A stretch of 10,807 nucleotides of DNA from Xanthomonas translucens pv. translucens DSM 18974 (GCF_000331775.1 NZ_CAPJ01000391.1:1-10807); one strand, 5' to 3'; shown: positions 1 through 6,451, numbered from the stretch's first letter. Translations and numbers: made by a program. The notes: generated from the sequence alone by a model not told the origin.

Positions 1-1
1 G

Positions 2-280
2 CTCAAGGCCGATGGCGAGATCGACTACCACTTCACCGACGCCGGCAAGATCCAGCGGCTGCGGGTGGATGCGGCGCTGCGCGCGCAGCTGATCAGCGGC
101 GCTGCGGTAATCGCGCGGCTGGATGCCGGCTATGCGCCGATCCCGCGCGCGGTGGTGGAGAAAGTGGCCAGCCGCGATCCGGCTGCGATCGTGCTCGACA
201 CCACCCAGGCGGCGGCCGCCAGCGGCGAAGACGATCCGTACTACAGCCGCTTCCAGGTGCCGGACGACCTGATCTGGTAG
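2..280 (+). CDS. DUF2058 (YaiL-like) family protein, 3' end only
   Basis: This is the C-terminal 92 residues of a gene that begins outside the window; the first full codon is at base 2 and the TAG stop ends at 280. The visible part contains DYHFTDAGKIQRLRVD, then RAQLISGAAVIARL, and closes with DDPYYSRFQVPDDLIW. E. coli YaiL, a DUF2058 protein, ends almost identically (DDPYADFKVPDDLMW) and has the same order of motifs. YaiL-type proteins are annotated as nucleoprotein or polynucleotide-associated, but no biochemical role is well established. The N-terminal charged coiled region normal for the family would lie upstream. A 224-base gap separates it from the next + strand gene, so the two are probably independent transcripts. 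Family call is confident; function is unknown. Confidence 0.85.
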   Translation, partial: LKADGEIDYHFTDAGKIQRLRVDAALRAQLISGAAVIARLDAGYAPIPRAVVEKVASRDPAAIVLDTTQAAAASGEDDPYYSRFQVPDDLIW

Positions 281-446
281 CCGGCGGCGCTGCCTTCCGT
301 TGCGCAGCGGCGGCTGCATCAGCGCTATGCGCTGGCCGCGGTCGCACTCCGACGCAACGCGACCTGCTTGGGAATCGATGACACGCCCTGACGGACAGCG
401 CGCACGCCGCCCATGAACATGCCGGCGAATGTGAAACCGGTGTGCA

Positions 447-474
447 TTGCAATCGCCGGCCGCGGCCGCATCAT
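447..474 (+). promoter_or_regulatory. possible sigma-70 promoter for the ybiI-like gene
   Basis: TTGCAA at 447-452 and CATCAT at 469-474 are each 4/6 matches to the -35 and -10 consensus, with a 16-base spacer. Transcription would begin around 481, leaving a leader of about 24 bases before the ATG at 505. The spacer is a GC palindrome (CGGCCGCGGCCG). In DNA this GC-rich, a 4/6 + 4/6 match is suggestive only. Confidence 0.3.
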
Positions 475-504
475 CGGGACCTGACGCATCCTTTGGAGAC
501 GATC

Positions 505-771
505 ATGGCCACAGGCTGGACGAACGACGGCGCGGTGCAGGAGCAGATCGATGCCACCGTCGAAGATGCGATCAAGCGTGCGCGCCGGCAGCTGCCGCAG
601 GGACCGAGCCTGGCGCAGTGCGAAGCCTGCGATGCGCCGATTCCCGAGGCGCGGCGCAAGGCAGTGCCCGGCGTGCGCCTGTGCGTGGCGTGCCAGGAAG
701 CGCACGACCACGCGCAGCACGAGCACAGCGGCTACAACCGCCGCGGCAGCAAGGACAGCCAGCTGCGCTGA
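505..771 (+). CDS. ybiI: DksA/TraR-type C4 zinc-finger protein (YbiI-like)
   Basis: The 88-residue product matches E. coli YbiI along its whole length: it starts MATGWTNDGAVQEQID, has the VEDAIKRAR helix near residue 20, and ends GYNRRGSKDSQLR, a tail nearly invariant in the family. The zinc finger is C39-x2-C42 with C60-x2-C63, the C4 arrangement of the DksA/TraR C-terminal domain. Unlike DksA it lacks the long N-terminal coiled coil that enters the RNA polymerase secondary channel, so a DksA-like role is not implied. The start at 505 was chosen because GGAG lies 7 bases upstream and the protein then begins exactly like YbiI; the open frame continues to an ATG at 442 that has no family support. 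It converges on the DUF2789 gene, whose stop lies 62 bases away, with no obvious terminator between them. Confidence 0.93.
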   Translation: MATGWTNDGAVQEQIDATVEDAIKRARRQLPQGPSLAQCEACDAPIPEARRKAVPGVRLCVACQEAHDHAQHEHSGYNRRGSKDSQLR

Positions 772-833
772 GGCGTATCGTCGATTCCCGAACAGGTGCG
801 TGCTGCTCGAGGATCGATCGCGCGCCCCAGGGA

Positions 834-1106
834 TCAGTCGTCGTTGGCGGCGATGCTGACCGGCGGCACCGGCCGCGCGTGCAGGGCGATGTTGAGCTGA
901 TCGACCACCATCGCCCAGTCGGCGTCGTCGAGGCGCTCCTCGCGCAGCAGCTGCGCCTGCGCCGGCGTCCAGAACGGCGCTTCTTCCAGCCGCATCGTGT
1001 CCGGCAGCGGCGAATGGCGGGCGAGGAACTGGCGGATCTCGGTCTCGGTATCGGGCAGGCCCAATTGCGCGAACAGTTCGGCGAACGGGTGGACAGGTTG
1101 TTCCAT
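834..1106 (-). CDS. DUF2789 domain-containing protein
   Basis: This 90-residue protein carries the DUF2789 pattern: HPFAELFAQLGLPDTETEI at residues 6-24, HSPLPDTMRLEEAPFWTPAQA at 31-51, then LLREE and DDADWAMVVDQLN. Homologues in pseudomonads and xanthomonads are 75-90 residues long and of unknown function; they are predicted small, soluble and helical. No signal peptide, membrane segment or metal motif is seen. AAGG sits 6 bases before the ATG. It lies downstream of the mscS-like gene with a 141-base gap that contains a possible promoter of its own, so it is probably transcribed alone. The last dozen residues (PVPPVSIAANDD) look disordered and lineage-specific. Confidence 0.88.
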   Translation of the reverse strand: MEQPVHPFAELFAQLGLPDTETEIRQFLARHSPLPDTMRLEEAPFWTPAQAQLLREERLDDADWAMVVDQLNIALHARPVPPVSIAANDD

Positions 1107-1166
1107 GGGTCACCTTGTCGGCAGGGGAGGGCGCGCGTCGCGCTGCCGCGGCGTGCGTGACCAGAC

Positions 1167-1194
1167 ACCATAGCGTCCGCGCGATCAGTGTCGT
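1167..1194 (-). promoter_or_regulatory. possible promoter of the DUF2789 gene
   Basis: Reading the minus strand, ACGACA (1194-1189) and TATGGT (1172-1167) are each 4/6 matches to -35 and -10, separated by 16 bases. They lie about 60 bases upstream of the DUF2789 ATG, in the only gap between it and mscS. The support is purely from sequence resemblance. Confidence 0.3.
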
Positions 1195-1247
1195 GTTAGG
1201 ACCTGCGCGTGCGCCGTGCCTGCCGCCTGTCGATAGGCCGATTGCCG

Positions 1248-1826
1248 CTAACCGAGTCCCGGCGGCACCGGATGGCCGCGCCAGCGCCGCGTGCTGCGCT
1301 GGAAGAACAGGCTGTTGGGGATCTGCAGCACGCTGTCGCCAGCGTCGCCGCGGTTCTCGCTCAGCGTGGTGTAGATCAGGTTGATGTCCACCACCTGGCC
1401 CTTGAGCCCGGGCTTTTCGCCGTTCTCGAGCAGTTCGATGTGGTCGTGCAGGCGGAACGGGCGCGTGGCGAAGATCAGCAGCGTGCAGAAGATGTTGGAC
1501 AGCACGCTCCAGGCCGCGAAGAACGCCACCGCGGCCACCGCGGCGAAGCCGGTGAACGCGGTCCACAGCACCGTGCCGGACACGCCGAGCCGATCCAGGA
1601 TCAGCAGCAGCGCCGTGCTGTAGATCACGAAGCCGCTGCCGCGGCGGGCCAGCATCGTCAGTTCGGGCGGCAACGCGTGGTGCTCGCTCAGGCGCCGCAC
1701 CAGCCGCCGCAGCAGCGTGCGCAACAACCACGCGGCGAGCACGATCAGCGCGATCTGCGCAGCTGGCACGATCAGGTCCAGCCAGCGGTGGACCCAGGGC
1801 GGCAGCATGGCGTGGAGCGAGGACAT
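1248..1826 (-). CDS. small MscS-type mechanosensitive ion channel
   Basis: The 192-residue protein has the minimal MscS core. Hydrophobic helices lie at about residues 15-37 and 64-82. A long alanine/glycine-rich third helix at 88-122 matches the pore-lining TM3. After it comes the MscS beta domain, with RPFRLHDHIEL (122-132), GQVVDINLIYTTL (143-155) and LQIPNSLFF (167-175), the last equivalent to the IPN motif of E. coli MscS. The protein stops soon after this, so the C-terminal alpha/beta cage vestibule of the 286-residue E. coli protein is missing. Members of the family normally form heptameric inner-membrane pores that open under hypo-osmotic tension. The ATG at 1826 is my choice; it has no good ribosome site. 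A TTG at 1913 preceded by GGGGAG at 5 bases would add 29 low-complexity residues and cannot be excluded. It follows the EAL gene by 117 bases. Confidence 0.85.
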   Translation of the reverse strand: MSSLHAMLPPWVHRWLDLIVPAAQIALIVLAAWLLRTLLRRLVRRLSEHHALPPELTMLARRGSGFVIYSTALLLILDRLGVSGTVLWTAFTGFAAVAAVAFFAAWSVLSNIFCTLLIFATRPFRLHDHIELLENGEKPGLKGQVVDINLIYTTLSENRGDAGDSVLQIPNSLFFQRSTRRWRGHPVPPGLG

Positions 1827-1943
1827 CGGCGGTGTCGGCGTGGCGGGGGAGGCGCGATGGTCGCAATCGTCGCGGTATCGGGCAAGTGCGGGTCGCGCCG
1901 GCGATGCGGGCAATGCGACTCCCCGCGCGGGGGCGCGCGCCGC

Positions 1944-2738
1944 TCAAGGATCCTGTTGCAGGCTGTCCCAGCGTTCGGCGGGAATCTCCGGCAGCGCTTC
2001 CAGCGCCGGCATCGCGAACAGGAACCCCTGATACAGGCCGATGCCCAGCGCGCGCAACGCGCGGTATTCGGCGGGCGTTTCCACACCCTCGGCAAGCATC
2101 CGGCAGCCCAGCGCCGCGGCCATGCCGACGATGCCGGCGACGATGTGCCGGCGCGCCGCGCTGGCGTCGATGCCGCGGATCAGGGCCATGTCCAGCTTGA
2201 GCAGGTGCGGCTGGAAATCGGCGAGCAGGTTGAGTCCGGAGTGGCCGGCGCCGAAATCGTCGATCGCGGTCAGGAAGCCGCGCTGCGCGTAGTCGCGCAG
2301 GATCCGCACCACCTTCGGCAGGTCGCGGATGCGCTCGGACTCGCTCATCTCGAAGATCAGATCGCCGGTCGGCACGCCGTAGCGCTCGGCTGCGGCCAGG
2401 GTCAGGCGGATGCAGGTCGCCGGCGCGTACACCGCGTTGGCAATGAAATTGATCGACAGCCGGGTGCGCAGGCCCAGCCGCGCCGCGGTAGCGATCGCCT
2501 GCACCCGGCAGGTCTGGTCGAAGCGGTACAGCTGCTGCGGGCGTACCCGCGCCAGCACCGCGGCCGCGCCGCTGCCGTCCTCGCCGCGCACCAGCGCCTC
2601 GTAGGCGTAGACCGTGCGCGTATCGGCATCGACGATCGGCTGGAACGCCATGCGCACGCGGAAGTCGAGCAGTTCGCCATCGCGGCAATTGCCGCAGGCC
2701 GGTTGGCCAAGTTCGGCGGACAGGGATCGCAGGAGCAT
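1944..2738 (-). CDS. stand-alone EAL-domain c-di-GMP phosphodiesterase
   Basis: The 264 residues are essentially one EAL domain, which hydrolyses cyclic di-GMP to pGpG. Catalytic and metal-binding positions all appear intact: E47 of YEALVR, N97 in RLSINF, E130 in FEMSESE, D160-D161 of DDFGAGHSGL, K181 of LLKLD, E217 of AEGVET and Q237 in YQGFLF. An active enzyme is therefore expected. There is no GGDEF, PAS, REC or membrane segment. The only input-like part is a 30-residue N-terminus with C15-x2-C18-R, a short Cys motif I recall in front of this class of EAL proteins, which could bind metal or sense redox state (inference). The ATG at 2738 is the first start in frame but has no clear ribosome site. 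The 94-base upstream gap contains a hairpin; the mscS-like gene follows after 117 bases. Confidence 0.92.
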   Translation of the reverse strand: MLLRSLSAELGQPACGNCRDGELLDFRVRMAFQPIVDADTRTVYAYEALVRGEDGSGAAAVLARVRPQQLYRFDQTCRVQAIATAARLGLRTRLSINFIANAVYAPATCIRLTLAAAERYGVPTGDLIFEMSESERIRDLPKVVRILRDYAQRGFLTAIDDFGAGHSGLNLLADFQPHLLKLDMALIRGIDASAARRHIVAGIVGMAAALGCRMLAEGVETPAEYRALRALGIGLYQGFLFAMPALEALPEIPAERWDSLQQDP

Positions 2739-2778
2739 GCCGTGCGGCTACCGCAGGAAGAGGTCTGGATTATCGGCC

Positions 2779-2798
2779 GGCGCCGTGAAGACGGCGCC
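2779..2798 (-). terminator. GC-rich hairpin between the 66-residue gene and the EAL gene
   Basis: GGCGCCGT and ACGGCGCC form a perfect 8-base-pair stem with a four-base loop, CTTC on the transcribed minus strand. It begins 35 bases after the stop of the 66-residue gene and ends 41 bases before the EAL start. No T-run follows (the next bases are GGCCGATAATCC), so it is not a classical terminator. It could instead slow decay of the upstream message or attenuate read-through into EAL. The GATAAT just after it (2774-2769) might be a -10 for the EAL gene. Confidence 0.3.
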
Positions 2799-2832
2799 GA
2801 CATCGCGTGCGGCGCTGCCGCCACGCGCGGAC

Positions 2833-3033
2833 TCAGCCGGCTTCGGTTTCGTCGACTTTCTTCAGCACGCGGGTGGTGCCGAGCACTTCGACGCGGCCGC
2901 CGGCCTTGCGGAACGCGGCCATGTCGGCCTCGATACGCTCGCGGCTGAGGCCTTTCTGCGCCTTGTCGCCGCCGGCGCCGCTGCGTGCGGTCTTGGCGGT
3001 CGGGGGCGGGGTCTTGCTGGTGGGACGTGCCAT
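2833..3033 (-). CDS. small basic protein with a SutA-like helix, function unknown
   Basis: The product has 66 residues. The first 28 are low in complexity and rich in Lys, Thr, Pro and Ala (starting MARPTSKTPPP), probably disordered and basic. The second half, LSRERIEADMAAFRKAGGRVEVLG (29-52 region), looks like one amphipathic helix ending in a GG turn and a strand. Translation is well supported: AGGAG lies 7 bases before the ATG, and the start is only 16 bases after the YkgJ stop, so it is probably co-transcribed with it. From memory, the helix-GG-V pattern resembles the conserved part of SutA, the small RNA-polymerase-binding protein of Pseudomonas (AMEEFL-x-RGGKV). This is inference from a short match; the acidic N-terminus of SutA is replaced here by a basic one. 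Other annotation would be 'hypothetical protein'. Confidence 0.75.
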   Translation of the reverse strand: MARPTSKTPPPTAKTARSGAGGDKAQKGLSRERIEADMAAFRKAGGRVEVLGTTRVLKKVDETEAG

Positions 3034-3049
3034 GGTGAATCTCCTGCAG

Positions 3050-3382
3050 TCAGTACATCGTCAGGGGAATGCCGCGCGCCAACTGATCGTTGTGGATGCG
3101 GCGGATGTCCCGGCAATAAGGGCCGGCCATCGTGAACTTGCGGCAGATCGCCGGGCGCTGTTCGTAGATCGAGCAGCACATGCGCTTGCTGTCCACCGCC
3201 ACGCACCAGCCGTCCTCGTCGCGCGCCATCACGTGCAGGCCTTGCGCGGTGCGCTCGGTGAGATGCTCGGGCACCTTGTCGTCTGGCATCAGCAGTACGG
3301 TCAGGCGGCAGCAGATCGCGTCGCAGCGATCGCAGCTGACCGATTTTTCGGCCGTGGCGCGGGTTGTCGTTTGCGTGTTCAA
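3050..3382 (-). CDS. YkgJ-family cysteine-cluster protein
   Basis: The 110-residue product has nine cysteines in the YkgJ/CxxCxxCC arrangement: C17-x2-C20-x3-C24-C25, then C60, C69-C70, C80 and C90, with the family-typical RPAICRKF at 76-83 and GPYCRDI at 87-93. Such proteins are predicted to bind zinc or an iron-sulfur cluster; their substrates are unknown. The frame is open far upstream, but the start is placed at TTG 3382 for two reasons: it overlaps the methyltransferase stop in a TTGA tetranucleotide, and GGGGA lies 6 bases before it. The protein then begins MNTQTTT, directly ahead of the first cysteine motif. Coupled translation with the methyltransferase is likely, and the 66-residue gene follows after 16 bases. 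It may assist or be modified by the methyltransferase, but only proximity says so. Confidence 0.88.
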   Translation of the reverse strand: MNTQTTTRATAEKSVSCDRCDAICCRLTVLLMPDDKVPEHLTERTAQGLHVMARDEDGWCVAVDSKRMCCSIYEQRPAICRKFTMAGPYCRDIRRIHNDQLARGIPLTMY

Positions 3383-4059
3383 GCGGCGTCCCCGATGGGC
3401 GCGGCGGTGCGCTGGAAGCGCAGCACGCGGCCGCGATACGGCGGCAGGTCGTCGGGGCCGAGCTGCAGCTCGCGCTGTTCGCTGAGCGCATAGCCCTGCG
3501 TGGCCAGTGCGCGGGTCAGCGCCGCGCTGTTGCCGCGGCCCGGATCGGCGATCAGCACTTCCGCGCTCGCCGTGGCGTGCCGCGCCAGCAATTCGGCGAG
3601 CATGCCCGGATGCTGGTGTTCGTACAGCACGTCGCTGCCGATGATCACCTCGAAACGGCCCAGCTCGAGGTTGGGCTGGTCCCAGTCGAGGCGGCGGTAC
3701 GGCACGGCGGGCAGTTCGTTGAGCGCGGCGTTGTAGGCCAGGAACACTTCGGTCAACGGGTGGCGGTCGCTGGCGACGATGTCGGCGCCGCGGCGGCGCA
3801 GCACCAGGCTGGCCAGGCCGAGGCCGCAGCCGATCTCGAGGATGCGCTTGCCGGCGATGTCGAACAGCGCCATCGTTTCGGCGAGCAGCCGCCCGGCCGG
3901 CCACACGTTGCCGAACAGGCTCCATTGCGCCGAGGAGATGCCGGCCGCTTCGGCCTGCGCGTCGGGATCGGAGAACTGTTGGGTATCGAGCAGCGAACGG
4001 ATGCGATAGTCCTGGCCGCCCAGGTTGAGCGTGTTGATCTGGGTGGTGTAGCCGGACAC
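3379..4059 (-). CDS. class I SAM-dependent methyltransferase, METTL21/ETFB-lysine type
   Basis: The 226-residue protein has a Rossmann methyltransferase fold. SAM motif I is ILEIGCGLGLAS (73-84), the acidic end of strand 2 is VASDRHPL (96-102), and GSDVLYE (141-147) contains the D-x-x-Y signature of the METTL21/ETFB lysine methyltransferase branch. GNVWPAGRLLA (50-60) before motif I also fits that branch. The likely target is therefore a protein side chain, but none can be named. I place the start at GTG 4059: GGGAG lies 5 bases before it and the protein then opens MSGYTTQINTLNL. The longer frame reaching ATG 4185 adds 42 residues rich in Ser, Arg and Pro, and that ATG overlaps a good -10 box (4181-4186). 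The 3' end overlaps the YkgJ start by 4 bases. Confidence 0.88.
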   Translation of the reverse strand: MSGYTTQINTLNLGGQDYRIRSLLDTQQFSDPDAQAEAAGISSAQWSLFGNVWPAGRLLAETMALFDIAGKRILEIGCGLGLASLVLRRRGADIVASDRHPLTEVFLAYNAALNELPAVPYRRLDWDQPNLELGRFEVIIGSDVLYEHQHPGMLAELLARHATASAEVLIADPGRGNSAALTRALATQGYALSEQRELQLGPDDLPPYRGRVLRFQRTAAPIGDAA

Positions 4060-4180
4060 AGACGCTCCCGGTGGGTCCGGCCCGAAGCGGGACGGAGGCT
4101 GGCGCGAGTAGAGGGGCGAGTCGGGCGACAGAAACGGCCGGACGAGACGCGTGTAAAAACGTGACGCTGAAGCGTGACCG

Positions 4181-4186
4181 ATCATA
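4181..4186 (-). promoter_or_regulatory. possible -10 box for the methyltransferase-ykgJ transcript
   Basis: TATGAT on the minus strand (a 5/6 match to TATAAT) sits in a short AT-rich patch, TAATATGAT, within otherwise GC-rich DNA. No convincing -35 is found 16-18 bases upstream. A start near 4175 would give a leader of about 115 bases before the GTG at 4059. That leader contains ACGC-TTCA-GCGT followed 4 bases later by TTTTT (about 4150-4175), too weak a stem to call a terminator. The intergenic stretch 4060-4297 otherwise shows only a 10-base palindrome (GCGCTAGCGC, 4224-4233). Confidence 0.4.
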
Positions 4187-4297
4187 TTACGCCAGTCGCC
4201 CCTCTTGCGTATGAACGGAAGCTGCGCTAGCGCCTGTGTCCGCCAGGTCGCACCGGTGCGCGCCGCAGTTGCACGTCGCGGTGCGCGGCGGCGGTGC

Positions 4298-5656
4298 TCA
4301 GCGCTGCGCGGCGGCCAGGGCCAGGCCCTGGACCACGCCGAACGAGGGATCGCCGTGGACCAGGCGCGCCTGCGGGAACGCGGCGGCGGCGATCTGCTGG
4401 ATGTAGCCGGCGCGCGACATGCCGCCTGTCAGGAACACCGCCGCCGGCTCGCGGCCGATGTCGCTGCGCACCTGCGCCAGCAGTTCGCCGAAGGCTTCCA
4501 GATAGCTGCGTGCGGCATGGGTCAATTCGTCGGCGCGCACCTGCACCTGCAGCCCGGCTTCGATGTAGTCCAGCGCCTCTGCGTGCTGCGCGCTCTCGCT
4601 GAGGCGGATCTTGCTGCGTTCCACCGCGCGGTACAGGCGCGCGGTGTTGCCGGTGTCCTGCAGCGCCTGCAGCCGCGTGTCGTACGGGCGGGGTACCTCG
4701 TCGTAGCGATGCTGGCGGAAATCGCGCTGGCGGGTGGTGTCCTGCACCATCGCCGCCTCGACGTAGTGGTGGGTCGGCACGCGGGTGCTGCCGCGGCCGA
4801 ACAGCGGCATGTAGCTGGCCAGGCTCAGCGCCAGATCGATGTCGGTGCCGCCGCGGGCGATGCCCCAGGCGCGATGCACCTGCGGCGCGCCATCGCCGCC
4901 GACGCTGGCGTGGGCGATGTCGGTGGTGCCGCCGCCGATGTCCACCACCACCGCGTCGTGGCGGGTGTCGCTGCCGGCGTGGTAGTGCATCGCCGCGGCG
5001 GCGGGTTCTTCCAGGAACGCGATGTCGTCGAAGCCGGCGGCGAGCGCGGCGCTGTGCAGGATCTCCAGCGCCTGCGCGTTGCCGGCCTCGCCGATCGAGC
5101 TGCGGAACTGCACCGGGCGCCCGAGCAGCGCGCTGCGCACCTGCAGGCCCAGTTGCTGCGAGGCGGTCAGGCGGATGTGTTCGAGGATGTGGGTGGCGAT
5201 GCCGGTGATGGTCTGCCTGGCGCGCGGATGCAGGTTGTAGCCGAGCATCGATTTCGGACTCTGCACCAAACTGCCTTCGCCTTCGAGGAAATACGCATCC
5301 AGCGCGGCGTCGCCGTACACCGCGTTCTGCAGCAGCGCCGCGGAACTGCGCGGCTCGCGCATCTGCGCTTCCATCCATTGCCGGCGTACCACGCGGATCG
5401 CGTCGCGGCGCAAGTCGTCGCGGCTGCGCGTGCGGCCGGCGGCGGCCGCATCGCGGCGGCCGGATTCGATCAGCTCGTCCACCTGCCGCTCCAGCGCCGG
5501 GGTCAGTTCGAAATCGGACGGATCGCGCATCACCTCCGGGAAGTACACGGTGGTGCGGAACTGGTGCTGGTCGCCGAAGCCGATCGGCACCACGCGGCCA
5601 TCGATCACCGCGGCGGCGGCGGAGTTGCTGGTGCCGAAATCGATGCCGAGTCTCAT
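4298..5656 (-). CDS. Hsp70-family ATPase (YegD-like)
   Basis: The 452-residue protein is an actin/Hsp70-fold nucleotide-binding domain. Phosphate 1 loop is GIDFGTSNS (4-12), phosphate 2 is VVVDIGGGTTDIA (236-248), and the adenosine motif is FLTGGMSRAGYIQQI (408-422). LVQSPKSMLGY (130-140), ALLGRPVQF (176-184) and the GGTDIDLALS block (269-278) match E. coli YegD. YegD is a 450-residue Hsp70 relative that lacks the usual C-terminal peptide-binding domain, and this protein is the same length. It should be a cytoplasmic ATPase; clients and co-chaperones of this branch are not known. The ATG at 5656 places the FGTSNS loop right at the N-terminus, as expected, though no strong ribosome site is seen; the open frame continues upstream without family support. 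It lies behind the FKBP gene but is separated from it by 196 bases including a strong hairpin. Confidence 0.92.
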   Translation of the reverse strand: MRLGIDFGTSNSAAAAVIDGRVVPIGFGDQHQFRTTVYFPEVMRDPSDFELTPALERQVDELIESGRRDAAAAGRTRSRDDLRRDAIRVVRRQWMEAQMREPRSSAALLQNAVYGDAALDAYFLEGEGSLVQSPKSMLGYNLHPRARQTITGIATHILEHIRLTASQQLGLQVRSALLGRPVQFRSSIGEAGNAQALEILHSAALAAGFDDIAFLEEPAAAAMHYHAGSDTRHDAVVVDIGGGTTDIAHASVGGDGAPQVHRAWGIARGGTDIDLALSLASYMPLFGRGSTRVPTHHYVEAAMVQDTTRQRDFRQHRYDEVPRPYDTRLQALQDTGNTARLYRAVERSKIRLSESAQHAEALDYIEAGLQVQVRADELTHAARSYLEAFGELLAQVRSDIGREPAAVFLTGGMSRAGYIQQIAAAAFPQARLVHGDPSFGVVQGLALAAAQR

Positions 5657-5795
5657 GTCGCTGCGGGGCCGGGCAGGGGGCCGCGCACTGTGCGGCAAGC
5701 CGCTGCGTGGCGCAAGCCGGCCGGCGCCGTTGCTGCATCGGCATGCGTGGCAGCGCTCTGCCATCGCCGTTGCAGGTATGGCCGGTATCCCCCCG

Positions 5796-5829
5796 AAATG
5801 CACCAGGCCCGCGATTGCGGGCCTGGTGC
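5796..5829 (-). terminator. terminator-like hairpin behind the FKBP gene
   Basis: Bases 5800-5812 and 5817-5829 form a perfect 13-base-pair GC-rich stem with a four-base loop. It starts 24 bases past the FKBP stop. On the minus strand the stem is followed by A-TTT-CGG, a short U-run, so termination would rely mainly on stem strength. It probably insulates the Hsp70 gene from FKBP transcription. Confidence 0.75.
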
Positions 5830-5852
5830 GGTTGCAGCCGGGATGCGGGCGA

Positions 5853-6323
5853 TTACAGCGCCGCGCCCGCGTGGCCCTGGTCCTTTTCCTGTGCGGTGGC
5901 CTCGCGCACGCCGGCCACTTCCACCGCGAAATGCAGCACATGCCCGGCCAGCGGATGGTTGCCGTCGATGGTCACCAGCTCGGGGCCGACCTCGACCACT
6001 GTGACCAGCAGCGGACCCTGGTCGGTCTGCGCCTGGAACTGCATGCCGGCGGCGAGGCCGTCGGCGTCCGGGAACGAACTGCGCGGCACCTCCTGCTGCA
6101 ATTGCTCGTGGCGCGGGCCGTAGCCTTCGTCCGGGATCACGTCGACCTGCACGCGCTCGCCGCTGCGCTTGCCGGTCAGTGCCTTTTCCAGCCCCGGCAC
6201 GATGTTGCCGGCACCGTGCAGATAGCTGAGCGGATTGTCCGGCGAGGATTGATCGATCACCTCGCCCGCATCGTCGGTCAGGGTGTAGTGGATGGTGGCG
6301 ACAAGACCGTTGGCGATCTCCAT
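5853..6323 (-). CDS. SlyD-like FKBP-type peptidyl-prolyl cis-trans isomerase
   Basis: The 156-residue product catalyses proline isomerisation. It shows the SlyD architecture: a split FKBP domain, with IHYTLTDDAGEVIDQS (11-26), LHGAGNIVPGLEKALTGKRSGE (35-56) and DEGYGPR (65-71), then an insert-in-flap region at about 72-120, then the closing FKBP strand NHPLAGHVLHFAVEVAGVREAT (122-143). E. coli SlyD has the same closing block but continues with a His/Cys-rich nickel-binding tail. Here the chain stops 13 residues after REAT (AQEKDQGHAGAAL), so a role in nickel delivery is unlikely. GAGG lies 7 bases before ATG 6323, which gives MEIANGLVATI; an ATG four codons earlier is a poorer fit. The gene is divergent from yjdM across 185 bases. 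It should be cytoplasmic, since no signal peptide is seen. Confidence 0.92.
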   Translation of the reverse strand: MEIANGLVATIHYTLTDDAGEVIDQSSPDNPLSYLHGAGNIVPGLEKALTGKRSGERVQVDVIPDEGYGPRHEQLQQEVPRSSFPDADGLAAGMQFQAQTDQGPLLVTVVEVGPELVTIDGNHPLAGHVLHFAVEVAGVREATAQEKDQGHAGAAL

Positions 6324-6451
6324 GGGAAACCTCATTCATTCGTTAAGAAGTGGGATACGCCGGCACAGTCACAGCGCGATGCAAGGTGCTACCCGAACAC
6401 CCTAACGAAAAGCGCCGGCGGATCGCAAGTAGGCGCGGCGCAGTGGGCGGT

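Noticed and set aside
320..334. hairpin CAGCGC-TAT-GCGCTG after the DUF2058 gene
   Set aside because: Only six base pairs, with no T-run; expected by chance at this GC content, so not called a terminator.
325..471. short minus-strand frame with a hydrophobic head (MHTGFTFAGMFMGG) in the gap between the DUF2058 and ybiI genes
   Set aside because: It has no ribosome site, its third codon positions are less GC-rich than those of real genes here, and it would run through the ybiI promoter region. A tiny protein cannot be fully excluded.
325..2688. 787-codon minus-strand frame over ybiI, DUF2789, mscS and EAL
   Set aside because: Low-complexity composition, no ribosome site, and it contradicts the clear genes it covers.
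1209..2948. 579-codon + strand frame antisense to mscS and EAL (and a similar one at 4205-6004 opposite Hsp70)
   Set aside because: Both are antisense shadows rich in Gln, Arg, His and Ala. The minus-strand frames carry intact catalytic motifs.
3383..3925. extension of the YkgJ frame upstream to 3925, giving 291 residues
   Set aside because: The added part lies out of frame within the methyltransferase gene and is a composition artefact. The TTG at 3382 has a ribosome site and the overlap.
4060..4185. 42-residue N-terminal extension of the methyltransferase from ATG 4185
   Set aside because: The extension is Ser/Pro/Arg-rich without family similarity, its ATG overlaps a good -10 box, and GTG 4059 has a well-placed GGGAG.
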